A DNA stretch of 64,000 bases, from contig NZ_JAOWKZ010000002.1 of NCBI RefSeq assembly GCF_025751495.1, positions 744,001-808,000 on the forward strand, read 5' to 3'. The position numbers and the translations under genes are program-made. Shown here one piece after another: positions 49,650 to 58,141 of this stretch. Position 1 is the stretch's first letter. Each line of letters opens with the position of its first letter. Source of the stretch: Albidovulum litorale (GTDB lineage: Bacteria > Pseudomonadota > Alphaproteobacteria > Rhodobacterales > Rhodobacteraceae). The notes beneath the pieces are model-generated. The model had not been told where the DNA came from. It made no database searches and saw nothing but the letters and a program-made list of their open reading frames with translations.

Positions 49650-50986
49650 GTGCCGCCTCCTTCCCGTTCGGTTAGTTCGAACCGCCCGCCATGAGCGGCG
49701 GCAACTTCGGCGACGATAGTCAAGCCGAGACCGGAACCGATCACGTCGCCGGCATTCTCGCCGCGTGCGAATCGCTTCGTCAGTCGACCCTGTTGTTGCC
49801 CCGACAGGCCCCGACCACGATCCGCAACCTCAATCCGGGCAGCGTTGTCGTTTGTCAGCACCAGATCAATCGTGGTTTCCGGCAGCGAATACTTGATCGC
49901 GTTGTCTAAAAGGTTTCGCAAGGCTGCCTCGATCAACGCGCGGTCGCCCTGCACGGTAACGGGTTCCGTTTTAACCGAGATGGTCAGGTCCTTCAGTTCC
50001 GCCGTCGGACCAAATGCTTCTGCTTGCGCAGCGACCAGCTTTGTCAGATCGACCGGTTCGTCCGCCAGCCGGTCTGATCTGGCAACGACGGTCGCGTGGT
50101 CCAAAAGCTGCCCGGCGGAGCGGCTGCTTTCCTCAACCGCCCGGATGACAGCGCGCAATGTCTCGCGCATCTCTTCGGATTTGCTTTGCCGCATGGCAAT
50201 TTCCGCTCGCGCCCGCACCGTCGCCAGAGGTGTACGAATGTGATGCGCGGCCTCGGCGATAAAGGTCTCGGTCCGCGAAATCGCCCCGCGCAGCCTTGCG
50301 ATAAAGCCGTTCAGCGCGGTGATCAGCGGCCTCAGTTCGACCGGAGTCGGATGATCGACCGCGCGCAAATCATGCGGCCCGCGCCGCCCGACGGCATCGG
50401 CCAGCCGGTTGATCGGGCCGAGCACATTGCCCGCAGTCAACAGCGACAAAGCCGCCGCCAGAACGAAAGACCCAAGCCCGATGGCGGCGGCGCGTTGGGC
50501 GACGCGTTGGGCGATGGCCTCCTGCCCCTGTCGCGTCTGGGCGACCATGACCAGAACCGGCACCGGTTTTCGCGCGACCAGCACCATGCGCGCGACCGCG
50601 GCGATCCGCACCTCGGTATCGCGATAGGCAGAGGTGTAAAAGACGGGCGTGACAGCAGCCCCGGCTTCGGGTGGCGGTGGCAGGTCGGAATAACCTGTGA
50701 GCGTCTCGCCACCTGCGTCGATACGGTAGAACACCCGATCGGCGCTGATCGAGCCGAGGATCGAAAACGCCTCATAAGGCAGATCGACGCTGACCCCCTC
50801 ATCTCCACCCTGCAGGCTTTCTGCAATAGCGAGCGTCGCGGCCCCAAGCACCCCATCCTGCGTGGCCTCGGCTGCCTGATCGGCAACGGTGCGTACGGTG
50901 AAATAAAGCACGATGGCCAGAACCGCCGCGATGCCGAGAAGCATCAGAACCAGCCGGAGCCGGAGCGATATCGGCCTGCGGATCAT
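49619..50986 (-). CDS. Sensor histidine kinase, TctE-like
   Basis: Membrane histidine kinase. Transmembrane segment 1 is residues 11-30, a periplasmic sensor (2CSK_N-like) runs to about 160, and segment 2 (GLGSFVLAAALSLLTAG) is near 177-193. HisKA has the phosphorylated His in AEAAHHIRTPLAT near 248. The HATPase has NLLDNAIKYS near 353 and GSGLGLTIVAEVAAAHGG near 421. 455 residues. Coupled by ATGA to the response regulator upstream and by overlap to the periplasmic protein downstream. It faces tctCBA, consistent with the tctDE paradigm for tricarboxylate sensing. Confidence 0.86.
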   Translation of the reverse strand: MIRRPISLRLRLVLMLLGIAAVLAIVLYFTVRTVADQAAEATQDGVLGAATLAIAESLQGGDEGVSVDLPYEAFSILGSISADRVFYRIDAGGETLTGYSDLPPPPEAGAAVTPVFYTSAYRDTEVRIAAVARMVLVARKPVPVLVMVAQTRQGQEAIAQRVAQRAAAIGLGSFVLAAALSLLTAGNVLGPINRLADAVGRRGPHDLRAVDHPTPVELRPLITALNGFIARLRGAISRTETFIAEAAHHIRTPLATVRARAEIAMRQSKSEEMRETLRAVIRAVEESSRSAGQLLDHATVVARSDRLADEPVDLTKLVAAQAEAFGPTAELKDLTISVKTEPVTVQGDRALIEAALRNLLDNAIKYSLPETTIDLVLTNDNAARIEVADRGRGLSGQQQGRLTKRFARGENAGDVIGSGLGLTIVAEVAAAHGGRFELTEREGGGTCARLYLPLA

Positions 50987-51648
50987 TCCGCCGTCAGCCT
51001 GTAACCAAGGCCGCGTACAGTTTCGATCTTCGCGCCCGAGCCCTCCAGTTTCTTGCGCAATCGCGCCACATAGACCTCGATCGCATTGTCGGTGACGCTT
51101 TCGGCATATGAAAATAGCCGGTCACATATCTGCGTCTTAGAAAATATGCGTTCAGGCGCCGCGAGCAGAATCTCCAAAAGGCGCAACTCGCGATTCCGCA
51201 ACTCGCGCATCTCGCCGCCGACAGAGACACTGGCATTCAGCGGGTTGAAGGTCATGCCCGCGAAATGCTGAACCGTCTGCAGGGCACTCCCGCGCCGCCG
51301 CAAGACCGCACGGCAGCGGGCCTCCAACTCAGCGAAGTCAAAGGGCTTTGTCACGTAGTCATCGGCACCAAGGTCCAACACGTCGACGCGGTCCGAAACC
51401 GCGGCGCGTGCGGTCATCACGATGATCGGGGTATCGCGACCACTGCGGCGTTCCTGTCGGAGGAAGTCGCGCCCATCGCCATCGGGAAGTGAGATATCCA
51501 GGAGGATCAAGTCATATTGTGCGGCCGCAAGGCAGTCCTCTGCCTCGGCTAGTGACGCGGCCGGGTCGACGGCATGACCATCCAACCGCAGTCGTTCGGC
51601 CACGGATTGCGCAAGGTCTGGGTTGTCCTCCACCAATAGAAATCGCAC
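50983..51648 (-). CDS. OmpR-family response regulator, TctD-like
   Basis: Activates or represses the divergent tct operon on signal from the kinase. Receiver: VEDNPDLAQS near residues 5-14, phospho-Asp in LILLDISLPDGDG near 46-58, Thr in MTARAA near 77, and Lys in YVTKPFDF near 100. The winged-helix output domain is near 140-221 (RNRELRLLEILLAAPERIFSKTQICDRLFS). The start is best read as GTG 51648 (RFLLVEDN), with GAGGAAAG just before it; an ATG at 51666 lacks a site. 221 residues. Confidence 0.87.
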   Translation of the reverse strand: MRFLLVEDNPDLAQSVAERLRLDGHAVDPAASLAEAEDCLAAAQYDLILLDISLPDGDGRDFLRQERRSGRDTPIIVMTARAAVSDRVDVLDLGADDYVTKPFDFAELEARCRAVLRRRGSALQTVQHFAGMTFNPLNASVSVGGEMRELRNRELRLLEILLAAPERIFSKTQICDRLFSYAESVTDNAIEVYVARLRKKLEGSGAKIETVRGLGYRLTAE

Positions 51649-51665
51649 TTTCTTTCCTCGATACA

Positions 51666-51681
51666 TGACAGGTTCTTGTCA
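51666..51681. promoter_or_regulatory. Inverted repeat in the tctD-tctC divergent region
   Basis: TGACA (51666-51670) and TGTCA (51677-51681) are exact inverted arms separated by six bases. It lies between the start of the TctD-like gene and that of tctC, where the regulator would be expected to bind. Short repeats like this arise by chance, so assignment is weak. Confidence 0.35.
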
Positions 51682-51772
51682 GCTTCCCGGCGAATCGTGG
51701 GTTTTGCAAGGGGATGGGTGCAGCGGCTTTCGCGTGCCTGCCCGGCAAGAAAAGAACGTCTGGGAGGACAGA

Positions 51773-52741
51773 ATGAAATTCACGACCCTGAAGGCGCTGG
51801 GCACCAGCGCCGCGATCAGCCTTATGGCGGCTTCTTCGGTCTGGGCAGCGGAATGCATCGCACCGGCCAACCCCGGCGGCGGCTGGGACTTCACCTGCCG
51901 CCAGATCGGCAAGATCCTTTACGATATCGGTCAGGTCGATGCGCCCGTACAGGTTACAAACATGGCTGGTGCCGGTGGTGGCCTTGCCTATTCCACAGTT
52001 GTGGCTGAGCGGAACACCGACCCCGAACTGATCGTCGCAGCCTCGTCTGCCACCACGACGCGCCTCGCGCAGAAGGCTTACGGAGACGCGACCGCCGATC
52101 AGGTTCGTTTCGTCGGCGCAATCGGCGCTGATCCCGGTGTCATCGTCGTGGCTGCTGACAGCCCGTTTCAGTCGCTCTCGGACATGGTCGAGGCGATCAA
52201 GGCTGATCCGTCCTCAGTCGCTTTTGCCGGCGGTTCCGCGGCAGGCGGCTTTGATCATATGAAGCCGCTGCAGGTGCTGAAAGCCGCTGGCTTCGATGAC
52301 ATCACCTCGGTCAAATACATCGGTGTTGATGGTGGTGCGGATGCGATCACCCAGACCGTGGGTGGCTTTACCCAGGCGATGACCGGCGACATGTCGGAAA
52401 TCGTGGGCTTCATCAAGTCGGGCGAAGTGCGCGCGCTGGCCGTTCTGACCGAAGAGCGTGTGCCGGGGTTCGAGGATATCCCGACCGCCAAGGAACAGGG
52501 TTTTGACGTTGTCGCCGTGAACTGGCGGGGGCTTTATGTGCCGGGCGGCATTTCCGACGAAGATTTCCAGAAATGGGCCGACCGGCTGCAGGCCGTGGCC
52601 GACAGCGCCGAATGGAAGCAGGCCATGGCCGATAACGGTCTCGCCCCCTTCACCAAGGTCGGTGGTGACTTCCAGTCCTGGATCGACGGCGTTGTCGCCC
52701 AGACCGAGGAACTCAGCCGCGAAATCGGTGTGATCCAGTGA
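51773..52741 (+). CDS. tctC: Tripartite tricarboxylate transporter receptor TctC
   Basis: Periplasmic receptor of a TTT-family importer (Bug fold). Signal peptide MKFTTLKALGTSAAISLMAASSVWAA, then CIAPANPGGGWDFTCRQIGKIL, the typical start, where the loop after the Gly run closes over a carboxylate. Further features: GAGGGLAYSTVV near 64 and AGGSAAGGFDHM near 145. The ATG at 51773 follows GGGAGGAC. 322 residues. The open frame extends upstream into the regulator region without meaning. First gene of tctCBA. Confidence 0.92.
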   Translation: MKFTTLKALGTSAAISLMAASSVWAAECIAPANPGGGWDFTCRQIGKILYDIGQVDAPVQVTNMAGAGGGLAYSTVVAERNTDPELIVAASSATTTRLAQKAYGDATADQVRFVGAIGADPGVIVVAADSPFQSLSDMVEAIKADPSSVAFAGGSAAGGFDHMKPLQVLKAAGFDDITSVKYIGVDGGADAITQTVGGFTQAMTGDMSEIVGFIKSGEVRALAVLTEERVPGFEDIPTAKEQGFDVVAVNWRGLYVPGGISDEDFQKWADRLQAVADSAEWKQAMADNGLAPFTKVGGDFQSWIDGVVAQTEELSREIGVIQ

Positions 52742-53181
52742 TCCGTACCGACCGCGTCTTCGGGCTGGTCGTGATCCTTGTGGCGCTCACGTATATCGTG
52801 AGCGCCTACAACCTGCCGCCCGGCAACCTCTTCGACAAGCTGGGGCCCAAGGCATTCCCGACCATCATCGGTATTGGCATGATCGTCTGCGCTGGCTTTC
52901 TCGTGCTGCGACCGGATGAGGAGCCTGAATGGCCGCCCCGCCCGACACTTCTGGCGCTGGGTTTCGCGACGCTCGTGCTTGTCGCCTATGCCTATGCATT
53001 GAAACCGATGGGCTTTCTGGTGCCCACGGCCATCGCAGCCGGTGTGCTCAGCTATCAGATCACGCCACACCGTAGGGCCGCTGTTCTCGTGGGTATCGGC
53101 CTCTCGATCGGCCTTTTCGTGATCTTCAAATACGCGCTCGGCCTTTCGCTCTTCGCCTTTCCCCGGTCTCTTACGGGCTGA
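52738..53181 (+). CDS. tctB: Tripartite tricarboxylate transporter small membrane subunit TctB
   Basis: Small membrane subunit with four hydrophobic segments (about 8-25, 40-55, 75-95, 105-140). Begins with GTG overlapping the tctC stop (GTGA). 147 residues is normal for TctB, which is poorly conserved; the assignment rests on its place between tctC and tctA and its hydrophobic pattern. It probably stabilises TctA. Confidence 0.85.
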   Translation: MIRTDRVFGLVVILVALTYIVSAYNLPPGNLFDKLGPKAFPTIIGIGMIVCAGFLVLRPDEEPEWPPRPTLLALGFATLVLVAYAYALKPMGFLVPTAIAAGVLSYQITPHRRAAVLVGIGLSIGLFVIFKYALGLSLFAFPRSLTG

Positions 53182-53193
53182 CAGGAGCCTTTC

Positions 53194-54714
53194 ATGGATA
53201 TCTTCGCCAATCTCGCGCTCGGGTTTTCCGTCGCGCTGTCGCCCTGGACGCTGACGCTTGCCGTGATCGGCTGCTTTCTGGGCACGATCATCGGTGCGCT
53301 GCCGGGGCTCGGGCCCTCGAACGGGGTCGCGATCCTCATTCCGATCACGTTTACTCTGGGGTTGGACGCAACGGCAGCCTTGGTCCTGCTGACCTCGGTC
53401 TATTACGGCGCGATGTATGGTGGGCGGATATCCTCGATCCTTCTGAACATCCCCGGCGACGAACCGGCGATGATGACCACGCTCGACGGTTATCCCATGG
53501 CCAAACAAGGCCGGGCGGGCGAAGCGCTGGTGATCTCGGGGGTCGCCTCCTTCGTTGGCGCTCTTCTTGCCACCATCGCGCTGGCTCTGGTCGCGCCCTA
53601 TCTTGCGCGCATCGCCTACAAGTTCGGCCCGGCGGAGTACTTCGCGCTTTATGTTCTGGCCTTCGCCACGCTCGGCGGCATGGCCTCCCGAAATCAGGCC
53701 AAAGCCGGGTTGGCTGCGCTGATCGGCCTTGCCATCGCGACCATCGGACTTGACAACAATGCAGGCTTCGACCGCTTCACCGGTGGCAACCTGCACCTGA
53801 GCGACGGAGTTGACTTCCTCGTCGCCATCGTCGGCCTGTTTGCCGTGGCAGAAGTGTTTTTCTTCATCGAAACCCACGGCCGTGACAGTGCGGTCGGCGT
53901 GAAGCTGGAGCGTGTCGTCGTGCCCTGGGCCGAGATGTGGTCGACCCGCTGGACCATGCTGCGCTCTTCCGCCGTGGGGTTCATTGCGGGCGTGCTGCCG
54001 GGCGCGGGCGCCTCGCTTGGTTCATTCCTGACCTATATGATGGAAAAGGGCATCGCGGGTGAAAAAGGCGGGTTTGGAACCGGCGTCGCCAAGGGCGTTG
54101 CCGCTCCCGAGGCCGGGAACAACGCTGCAGCCGGTGGCGCGCTGGTGCCGATGCTGACGCTGGGCGTTCCAGGTTCGGGCACCACGGCTGTACTGCTCGC
54201 GGTCCTCATGACGCTCAACATCACACCTGGTCCGACACTTTTCGCCGACCGGCCAGAAGTTGTGTGGGGCCTGATCGCTTCGCTTCTGATCGCCAACTTC
54301 GTTCTCCTGCTGATGAACGTGCCGCTGGTCAGGGTCTTTGTGAAGGTGCTGATGGTGCCGCCCGCCCTGCTTCTGCCAGGCGTCACGATGATCTCCTTCG
54401 TCGGCATCTACTCGCTTTCGGGCAGCTATTTCGACCTTGTCCTGATGATCCTCTTCGGTGTCATGGGCTATGCGTTCCGCAAGATGGATATTCCCACGGT
54501 GCCGGTGATCCTCGGCATCCTTCTGGGCTACCAGATGGAAAACAACCTGCGCCATGCGATGACGCTTTCGGGCGGTGAATGGACCTATCTTTTCTCCTCG
54601 CCCATCGCCATCGGCCTCTGGCTCTTCGCGGTCGCCGGATTCGTCGCGCCGATCTTCCTGCGGGGCATGTTGCGCCGTCCGCAGGTGGCCGAGGCTGATA
54701 AGGTCATCGACTGA
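53194..54714 (+). CDS. tctA: Tripartite tricarboxylate transporter large membrane subunit TctA
   Basis: Ion-coupled carboxylate permease that receives substrate from TctC. The 506-residue protein has about twelve membrane segments. Conserved GALPGLGPSNGVAILIPITFTLG near residues 33-55 is the first half of the TctA signature, with the mirrored GVLPGAGASLGSFLTYMMEK near 266-285 and GVAAPEAGNNAAAGGALVPMLTLGVPGSGTTAVLL near 303-337. Its stop shares a base with the ATG of the AtuA-family gene. Confidence 0.93.
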   Translation: MDIFANLALGFSVALSPWTLTLAVIGCFLGTIIGALPGLGPSNGVAILIPITFTLGLDATAALVLLTSVYYGAMYGGRISSILLNIPGDEPAMMTTLDGYPMAKQGRAGEALVISGVASFVGALLATIALALVAPYLARIAYKFGPAEYFALYVLAFATLGGMASRNQAKAGLAALIGLAIATIGLDNNAGFDRFTGGNLHLSDGVDFLVAIVGLFAVAEVFFFIETHGRDSAVGVKLERVVVPWAEMWSTRWTMLRSSAVGFIAGVLPGAGASLGSFLTYMMEKGIAGEKGGFGTGVAKGVAAPEAGNNAAAGGALVPMLTLGVPGSGTTAVLLAVLMTLNITPGPTLFADRPEVVWGLIASLLIANFVLLLMNVPLVRVFVKVLMVPPALLLPGVTMISFVGIYSLSGSYFDLVLMILFGVMGYAFRKMDIPTVPVILGILLGYQMENNLRHAMTLSGGEWTYLFSSPIAIGLWLFAVAGFVAPIFLRGMLRRPQVAEADKVID

Positions 54715-56078
54715 TGGGACGGACACGGGTCCTGATCCCGACCGGGGCGCTGGGCGTCGCCTACGACCGTGACGCACTCGCGCGCGGGGTAGCCGCCCGG
54801 CCCGACGTCATCGCCGTCGATGGCGGATCGACAGACAGCGGCCCCGCCTATCTCGGGCGGGGCGTTTCCAAATACTCACGCTCTACGACCAAGGCCGAGT
54901 GGCGCGATCTGATGCTGGCCCGGGATAAGGCAGGCGTCCCGCTGGTGATCGGCACGGCGGGCACCTGCGGCACGGATGCGACGGTCGACTGGCTTTACGA
55001 GATTACCTGTGAACTTGCGGCGGAACTGGGGCAGATACTCACCGTAACCAGAGTCTATTCTGGCCAAAAACCCTCCGATATTGCCGCCGCGCTCGCAGCG
55101 GGCGGCATCACCGCCCTGCCCGCCGCGCCAGAAGTCGATGTGGACCTCATCCAATCCTGCACCAACATCGTCGCCCTTGCCGGGGCTGAGCAGGTCGCGG
55201 CGGCCCTGAACACCGGCGCCGACATCGTGATCGCCGGTCGCACCACCGACACCGCGATCATCGCTGCGCTGCCGATCCAACACGGTTGTCATCCCGGCGC
55301 TGCCTGGCACGGGGCAAAGATCGGCGAATGCGGCGCGCTGGCGACGACGAACCCGGCATCCGGCGTGATCCAGATCGATTTCGATGCGGCGGGGTTCACG
55401 ATGGAGCCTCTGGCGCCGTCCGCCCGCGCCACTCCCTACACCGTCTCTGCCCATATGCTCTATGAAAATACCGACCCGTTCCTGCTGTACGAACCGGGCG
55501 GTATCCTGGACGTGACCGGCGCGACCTATACCGCGCTCGATGACCGCCGGGTCCGGGTCGAGGGGTCGGTCTGGCGCCCCGGACCCTACACGGTGAAACT
55601 CGAAGGCGCGCGGATCGCCGGCTACCAGACTGTGAGCCTCACCCTGCTTCGCGACCGTCACTATGTCGCGAATGCCCGTGGCTGGGCCGGCGAAGTCGCC
55701 GCGAAGGCGCGCAGCGATGTCTCCGCCCGGATGGACCTGAGCGATGGCCAGTTCGACATCGAGTTACGCCTTATCGGGGTCGACGCCACGCTCGGTCCGC
55801 TTGAAAAAGGCGCGCCGCCGCCTGCGGAGGTCGGCGTCCTCGCCATAGCCACCGCGCCGACCGAAGCGCAGGCAGCCGAGATCGGCAAGATCCTGAACCC
55901 CTACCTCCTTCACCATGCGCTAACTGAAGACGAACCGATGCCGACCTTCGCCTTCCCGTTCTCTCCCGCCGAAATGCCGCGAGGTGCACTTTACGAATTC
56001 TGCCTGCATCACGTTCTGTCCCTCGACGACCCGATGTCGGCCTTCCGCCTTGTCACGAATGAGGTCGGCCATGGCTGA
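54714..56078 (+). CDS. AtuA-family (DUF1446) protein
   Basis: Named after AtuA of acyclic terpene breakdown in Pseudomonas, but the family is broader and its chemistry is not established. Residues near 35-50 (AVDGGSTDSGPAYLG) and 75-95 (VIGTAGTCGTDATVDWLYEI) are the conserved glycine-rich blocks; SCTNIVALAGAEQ near 150 follows. 454 residues, no signal peptide, cytoplasmic. It is directly fused in operon to tctA and to a DUF4387 gene. The natural inference is that the two proteins act on the carboxylate brought in by TctCBA. Confidence 0.8.
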   Translation: MGRTRVLIPTGALGVAYDRDALARGVAARPDVIAVDGGSTDSGPAYLGRGVSKYSRSTTKAEWRDLMLARDKAGVPLVIGTAGTCGTDATVDWLYEITCELAAELGQILTVTRVYSGQKPSDIAAALAAGGITALPAAPEVDVDLIQSCTNIVALAGAEQVAAALNTGADIVIAGRTTDTAIIAALPIQHGCHPGAAWHGAKIGECGALATTNPASGVIQIDFDAAGFTMEPLAPSARATPYTVSAHMLYENTDPFLLYEPGGILDVTGATYTALDDRRVRVEGSVWRPGPYTVKLEGARIAGYQTVSLTLLRDRHYVANARGWAGEVAAKARSDVSARMDLSDGQFDIELRLIGVDATLGPLEKGAPPPAEVGVLAIATAPTEAQAAEIGKILNPYLLHHALTEDEPMPTFAFPFSPAEMPRGALYEFCLHHVLSLDDPMSAFRLVTNEVGHG

Positions 56079-56373
56079 ACTCGGTCAGATCGCCCAAAAA
56101 GTCCGGTCGAAAAACGCTGGCCCCTTCTGGCTGACAATCGACGTTTTCTGCCGGAACAGAGCCGATTTTCAACGCATTGCATCAGGTGTGGACACAGACA
56201 GAGTCGCGGCTCTTTTCCGAACCGACCCGGATCAGATAAAGCGCTTCGATATCGCCGATCTAAACGTCGTGAAATTCTCACTGCCCCGTCCAGCCATACA
56301 AGGAACGCGCGCCGACCGTGACATGCACGGTGCGGCCTGGGCCGTCCTGCTGGAGGAAATGGAGATCGCCTGA
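56071..56373 (+). CDS. DUF4387 domain protein
   Basis: A 100-residue cytoplasmic protein matching DUF4387, which is often found beside DUF1446 genes. Conserved features are VRSKNAGPFWLTIDVFC near residues 10-26 and the C-terminal RDMHGAAWAVLLEEME. Start ATG 56071 overlaps the AtuA-like gene by 8 bases; the longer frame upstream is antisense-like noise. It most likely forms a small subunit or partner for the AtuA-family protein. No function is known to me. Confidence 0.82.
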   Translation: MAELGQIAQKVRSKNAGPFWLTIDVFCRNRADFQRIASGVDTDRVAALFRTDPDQIKRFDIADLNVVKFSLPRPAIQGTRADRDMHGAAWAVLLEEMEIA

Positions 56374-56408
56374 CCCCACTTTCTGTCTGAAAATACTCCG
56401 CAGGGGGT

Positions 56409-56431
56409 CCGGGGGACGCGAAGTCCCCCGG
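56409..56431. terminator. Terminator after the tct-atuA operon
   Basis: CCGGGGGAC (56409-56417) pairs with GTCCCCCGG (56423-56431) around GCGAA, a 9-bp GC-rich stem. It lies between the DUF4387 stop (56373) and that of the convergent idi gene (56446). No T-run follows, but strong stems of this type commonly end alphaproteobacterial operons. Confidence 0.65.
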
Positions 56432-56445
56432 CATCTGCCCTGAAA

Positions 56446-56973
56446 TCAGGCGCCAAAAATCCGGGCGCGATGCTCGGCCAGATAGATGCGCAGCCAGGGG
56501 GTAAACCGCGCAGGCTCTGCTGCAATCTCGGAAATCAGATCCGACAGCGTCACCCAACGCACGTCCATCACCTCATCGGGGTTCGGCGCCACATTCAACC
56601 CTGCGGGAGCAATGGCGGTGAAGATGTCCACCACCTCGTGTTCGACCATGCCGCCACCGACATCGGCGCGGTATTCGACCTGATCGGCAAAAACAGGGTC
56701 CACGCCTTTGATACCCAGCTCCTCCGCCAGCCGCCGCCGGGCGCAATCCTCGGCCGTCTCGTCCCAATGCGGATGCGTACAGCAGGTATTCGCCCAAAGG
56801 CCCGGCGTATGGTATTTGACCATGGCCCGGCGCTGGATCAGCACCCGTTCCCCATCCATCAGGAAAACCGACACCGCCTTGTGGCGCAGGCCTTCAAGAT
56901 GCGCACCGATCTTGTCGAAGGGCGCAAGACGCCCCTCGACCCAGGCGGGTATCAGGTCGGCCGACGCTGTCAC
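56446..56973 (-). CDS. idi: Isopentenyl-diphosphate delta-isomerase, type I
   Basis: Interconverts isopentenyl and dimethylallyl diphosphate. The catalytic Cys is in WANTCCTHPHWDE near residues 66-78; ALRGDRV-like NUDIX region contains RRRLAEELGI near 87. Residues YHTPGLWANTC are the type I signature. 175 residues. The start is GTG, overlapping the secB stop (GTGA). This suggests secB-idi co-transcription. Confidence 0.92.
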   Translation of the reverse strand: MTASADLIPAWVEGRLAPFDKIGAHLEGLRHKAVSVFLMDGERVLIQRRAMVKYHTPGLWANTCCTHPHWDETAEDCARRRLAEELGIKGVDPVFADQVEYRADVGGGMVEHEVVDIFTAIAPAGLNVAPNPDEVMDVRWVTLSDLISEIAAEPARFTPWLRIYLAEHRARIFGA

Positions 56974-57485
56974 GAAACCTGTTCGGCCGGCTTCTGCTCG
57001 GCTGCCCGACGGGCAAGCTCCTGCCGGTAAAGCGCCAGGAAATCGACCGTGTCGATGTTGAGCGGTGCGAAACCGCCGTCACGGGTCACATCCGAGATGA
57101 TGCGCCGCACGAAGGGGAACACCATGCGCGGGCATTCGATGAGCAGGAACGGATGCAGTTGCTCTTCCGGCACGCCTTCGACATGGAAGATCGCGCCATA
57201 GTCCAGCTCCAGAAGGAAAAGCGGCGACTTGTCGGCCTTGTTCGCCGACGTCACTTTGAATTTGGACACGACTTCGTACTGGTGCTCGACGCCGCGCTTG
57301 CGGGCATCGAGGCTGACCTGAACCTGAATGTCGGGCTGAATATCGGCGCTGGAGACGCCTTTCTGCGCCACGATATTTTCAAAGGACATATCGCGGATGA
57401 ACTGCCCCAGCACGTTCATCTTCACCTGCGGTGCCTGTCCTGCCTGCGGCTGCTCCGGTGCAGCCCCGTTGCCGTTCTCGGCCAT
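56970..57485 (-). CDS. secB: Protein-export chaperone SecB
   Basis: Tetrameric chaperone that keeps preproteins unfolded for SecA. Conserved parts: NVLGQFIRDMSFEN near residues 23-36, LFLLELDYGAIFHVEGVPEEQLHPFLLIECPRMVFPFVRRIISDVTRDGGFAPLNIDTVDFLALY as separate blocks from about 85 to 160. It carries an acidic/Gln-rich N-terminus and a hydrophilic tail. Start ATG 57485 gives 171 residues. In related genomes secB often follows dnaQ directly; here 25 kb intervenes. Confidence 0.95.
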   Translation of the reverse strand: MAENGNGAAPEQPQAGQAPQVKMNVLGQFIRDMSFENIVAQKGVSSADIQPDIQVQVSLDARKRGVEHQYEVVSKFKVTSANKADKSPLFLLELDYGAIFHVEGVPEEQLHPFLLIECPRMVFPFVRRIISDVTRDGGFAPLNIDTVDFLALYRQELARRAAEQKPAEQVS

Positions 57486-57542
57486 CTGGTCTCTCCCAAG
57501 GAAATCAAGTCGGCGCGGGTGTAGCACCTTGCAGGGACAGGC

Positions 57543-58019
57543 TCAATGCCGGGTCCAGCCCGATGGCGGGCGCGGATCGTTGTCGGGGTCGATTTCCACG
57601 AAATCACCATCAATGACATCGGGTCGATGTGGCTCGTGCGGCCTTGGCCGCTCGCCGACAGTAAAGCGCTCCACCCGGATACGACTGGCCAGATACCGCA
57701 GGACGGATGACCGCACCGCCGGAACCAGCAGCAGAAGGCCGACCGTATCGGTGAAAAAGCCCGGCGTCAGCAACAGCGCCCCGGCGAAGAGGATCAGCGC
57801 ACCATGGGCGATCGGTTCGGTCGGGTCCCGCAACTCCTGCAGTGACCCGCGCAACTGCGCCAGCGCAAGCGCACCCTGCATCCGGACCAGCAGACTGCCT
57901 GCTACCGCCGTGGCCAGGACGATGGCAAGCGTCCACCACAGACCGATAAAGCCGCCGACCTGAATGAAGAGCGCAATTTCGATCATTGGTACCGCGATGA
58001 ACGCGATCAGAAGCCACAT
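57543..58019 (-). CDS. FxsA family membrane protein
   Basis: Cytoplasmic-membrane protein of the FxsA family (suppressor of F exclusion of phage T7 in E. coli). Two close hydrophobic pairs are seen near residues 1-18 and 25-45, with VPMIEIALFIQVGG as signature, and a further one near 75-100. 158 residues. Start ATG 58019; the upstream part of the frame is not conserved. It shares its promoter region with the divergent timA gene. Confidence 0.83.
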   Translation of the reverse strand: MWLLIAFIAVPMIEIALFIQVGGFIGLWWTLAIVLATAVAGSLLVRMQGALALAQLRGSLQELRDPTEPIAHGALILFAGALLLTPGFFTDTVGLLLLVPAVRSSVLRYLASRIRVERFTVGERPRPHEPHRPDVIDGDFVEIDPDNDPRPPSGWTRH

Positions 58020-58141
58020 GGCGTGTCCTTTTCCTTTTCTGGCGCAGAGTGGACTTGACCCAACCCGTGACTTACATAAGTGGAGAACAACAAAGTTACC
58101 AACCCTGCCGTGAAAACGCCTCGGCAAGAAAGGTCCGGCTG

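Noticed and set aside
52534-53877. Long minus-strand open frame across tctC-tctB-tctA
   Set aside because: Rich in Arg, Glu, Gln and His with no domain; it is the shadow of three well-supported plus-strand genes.
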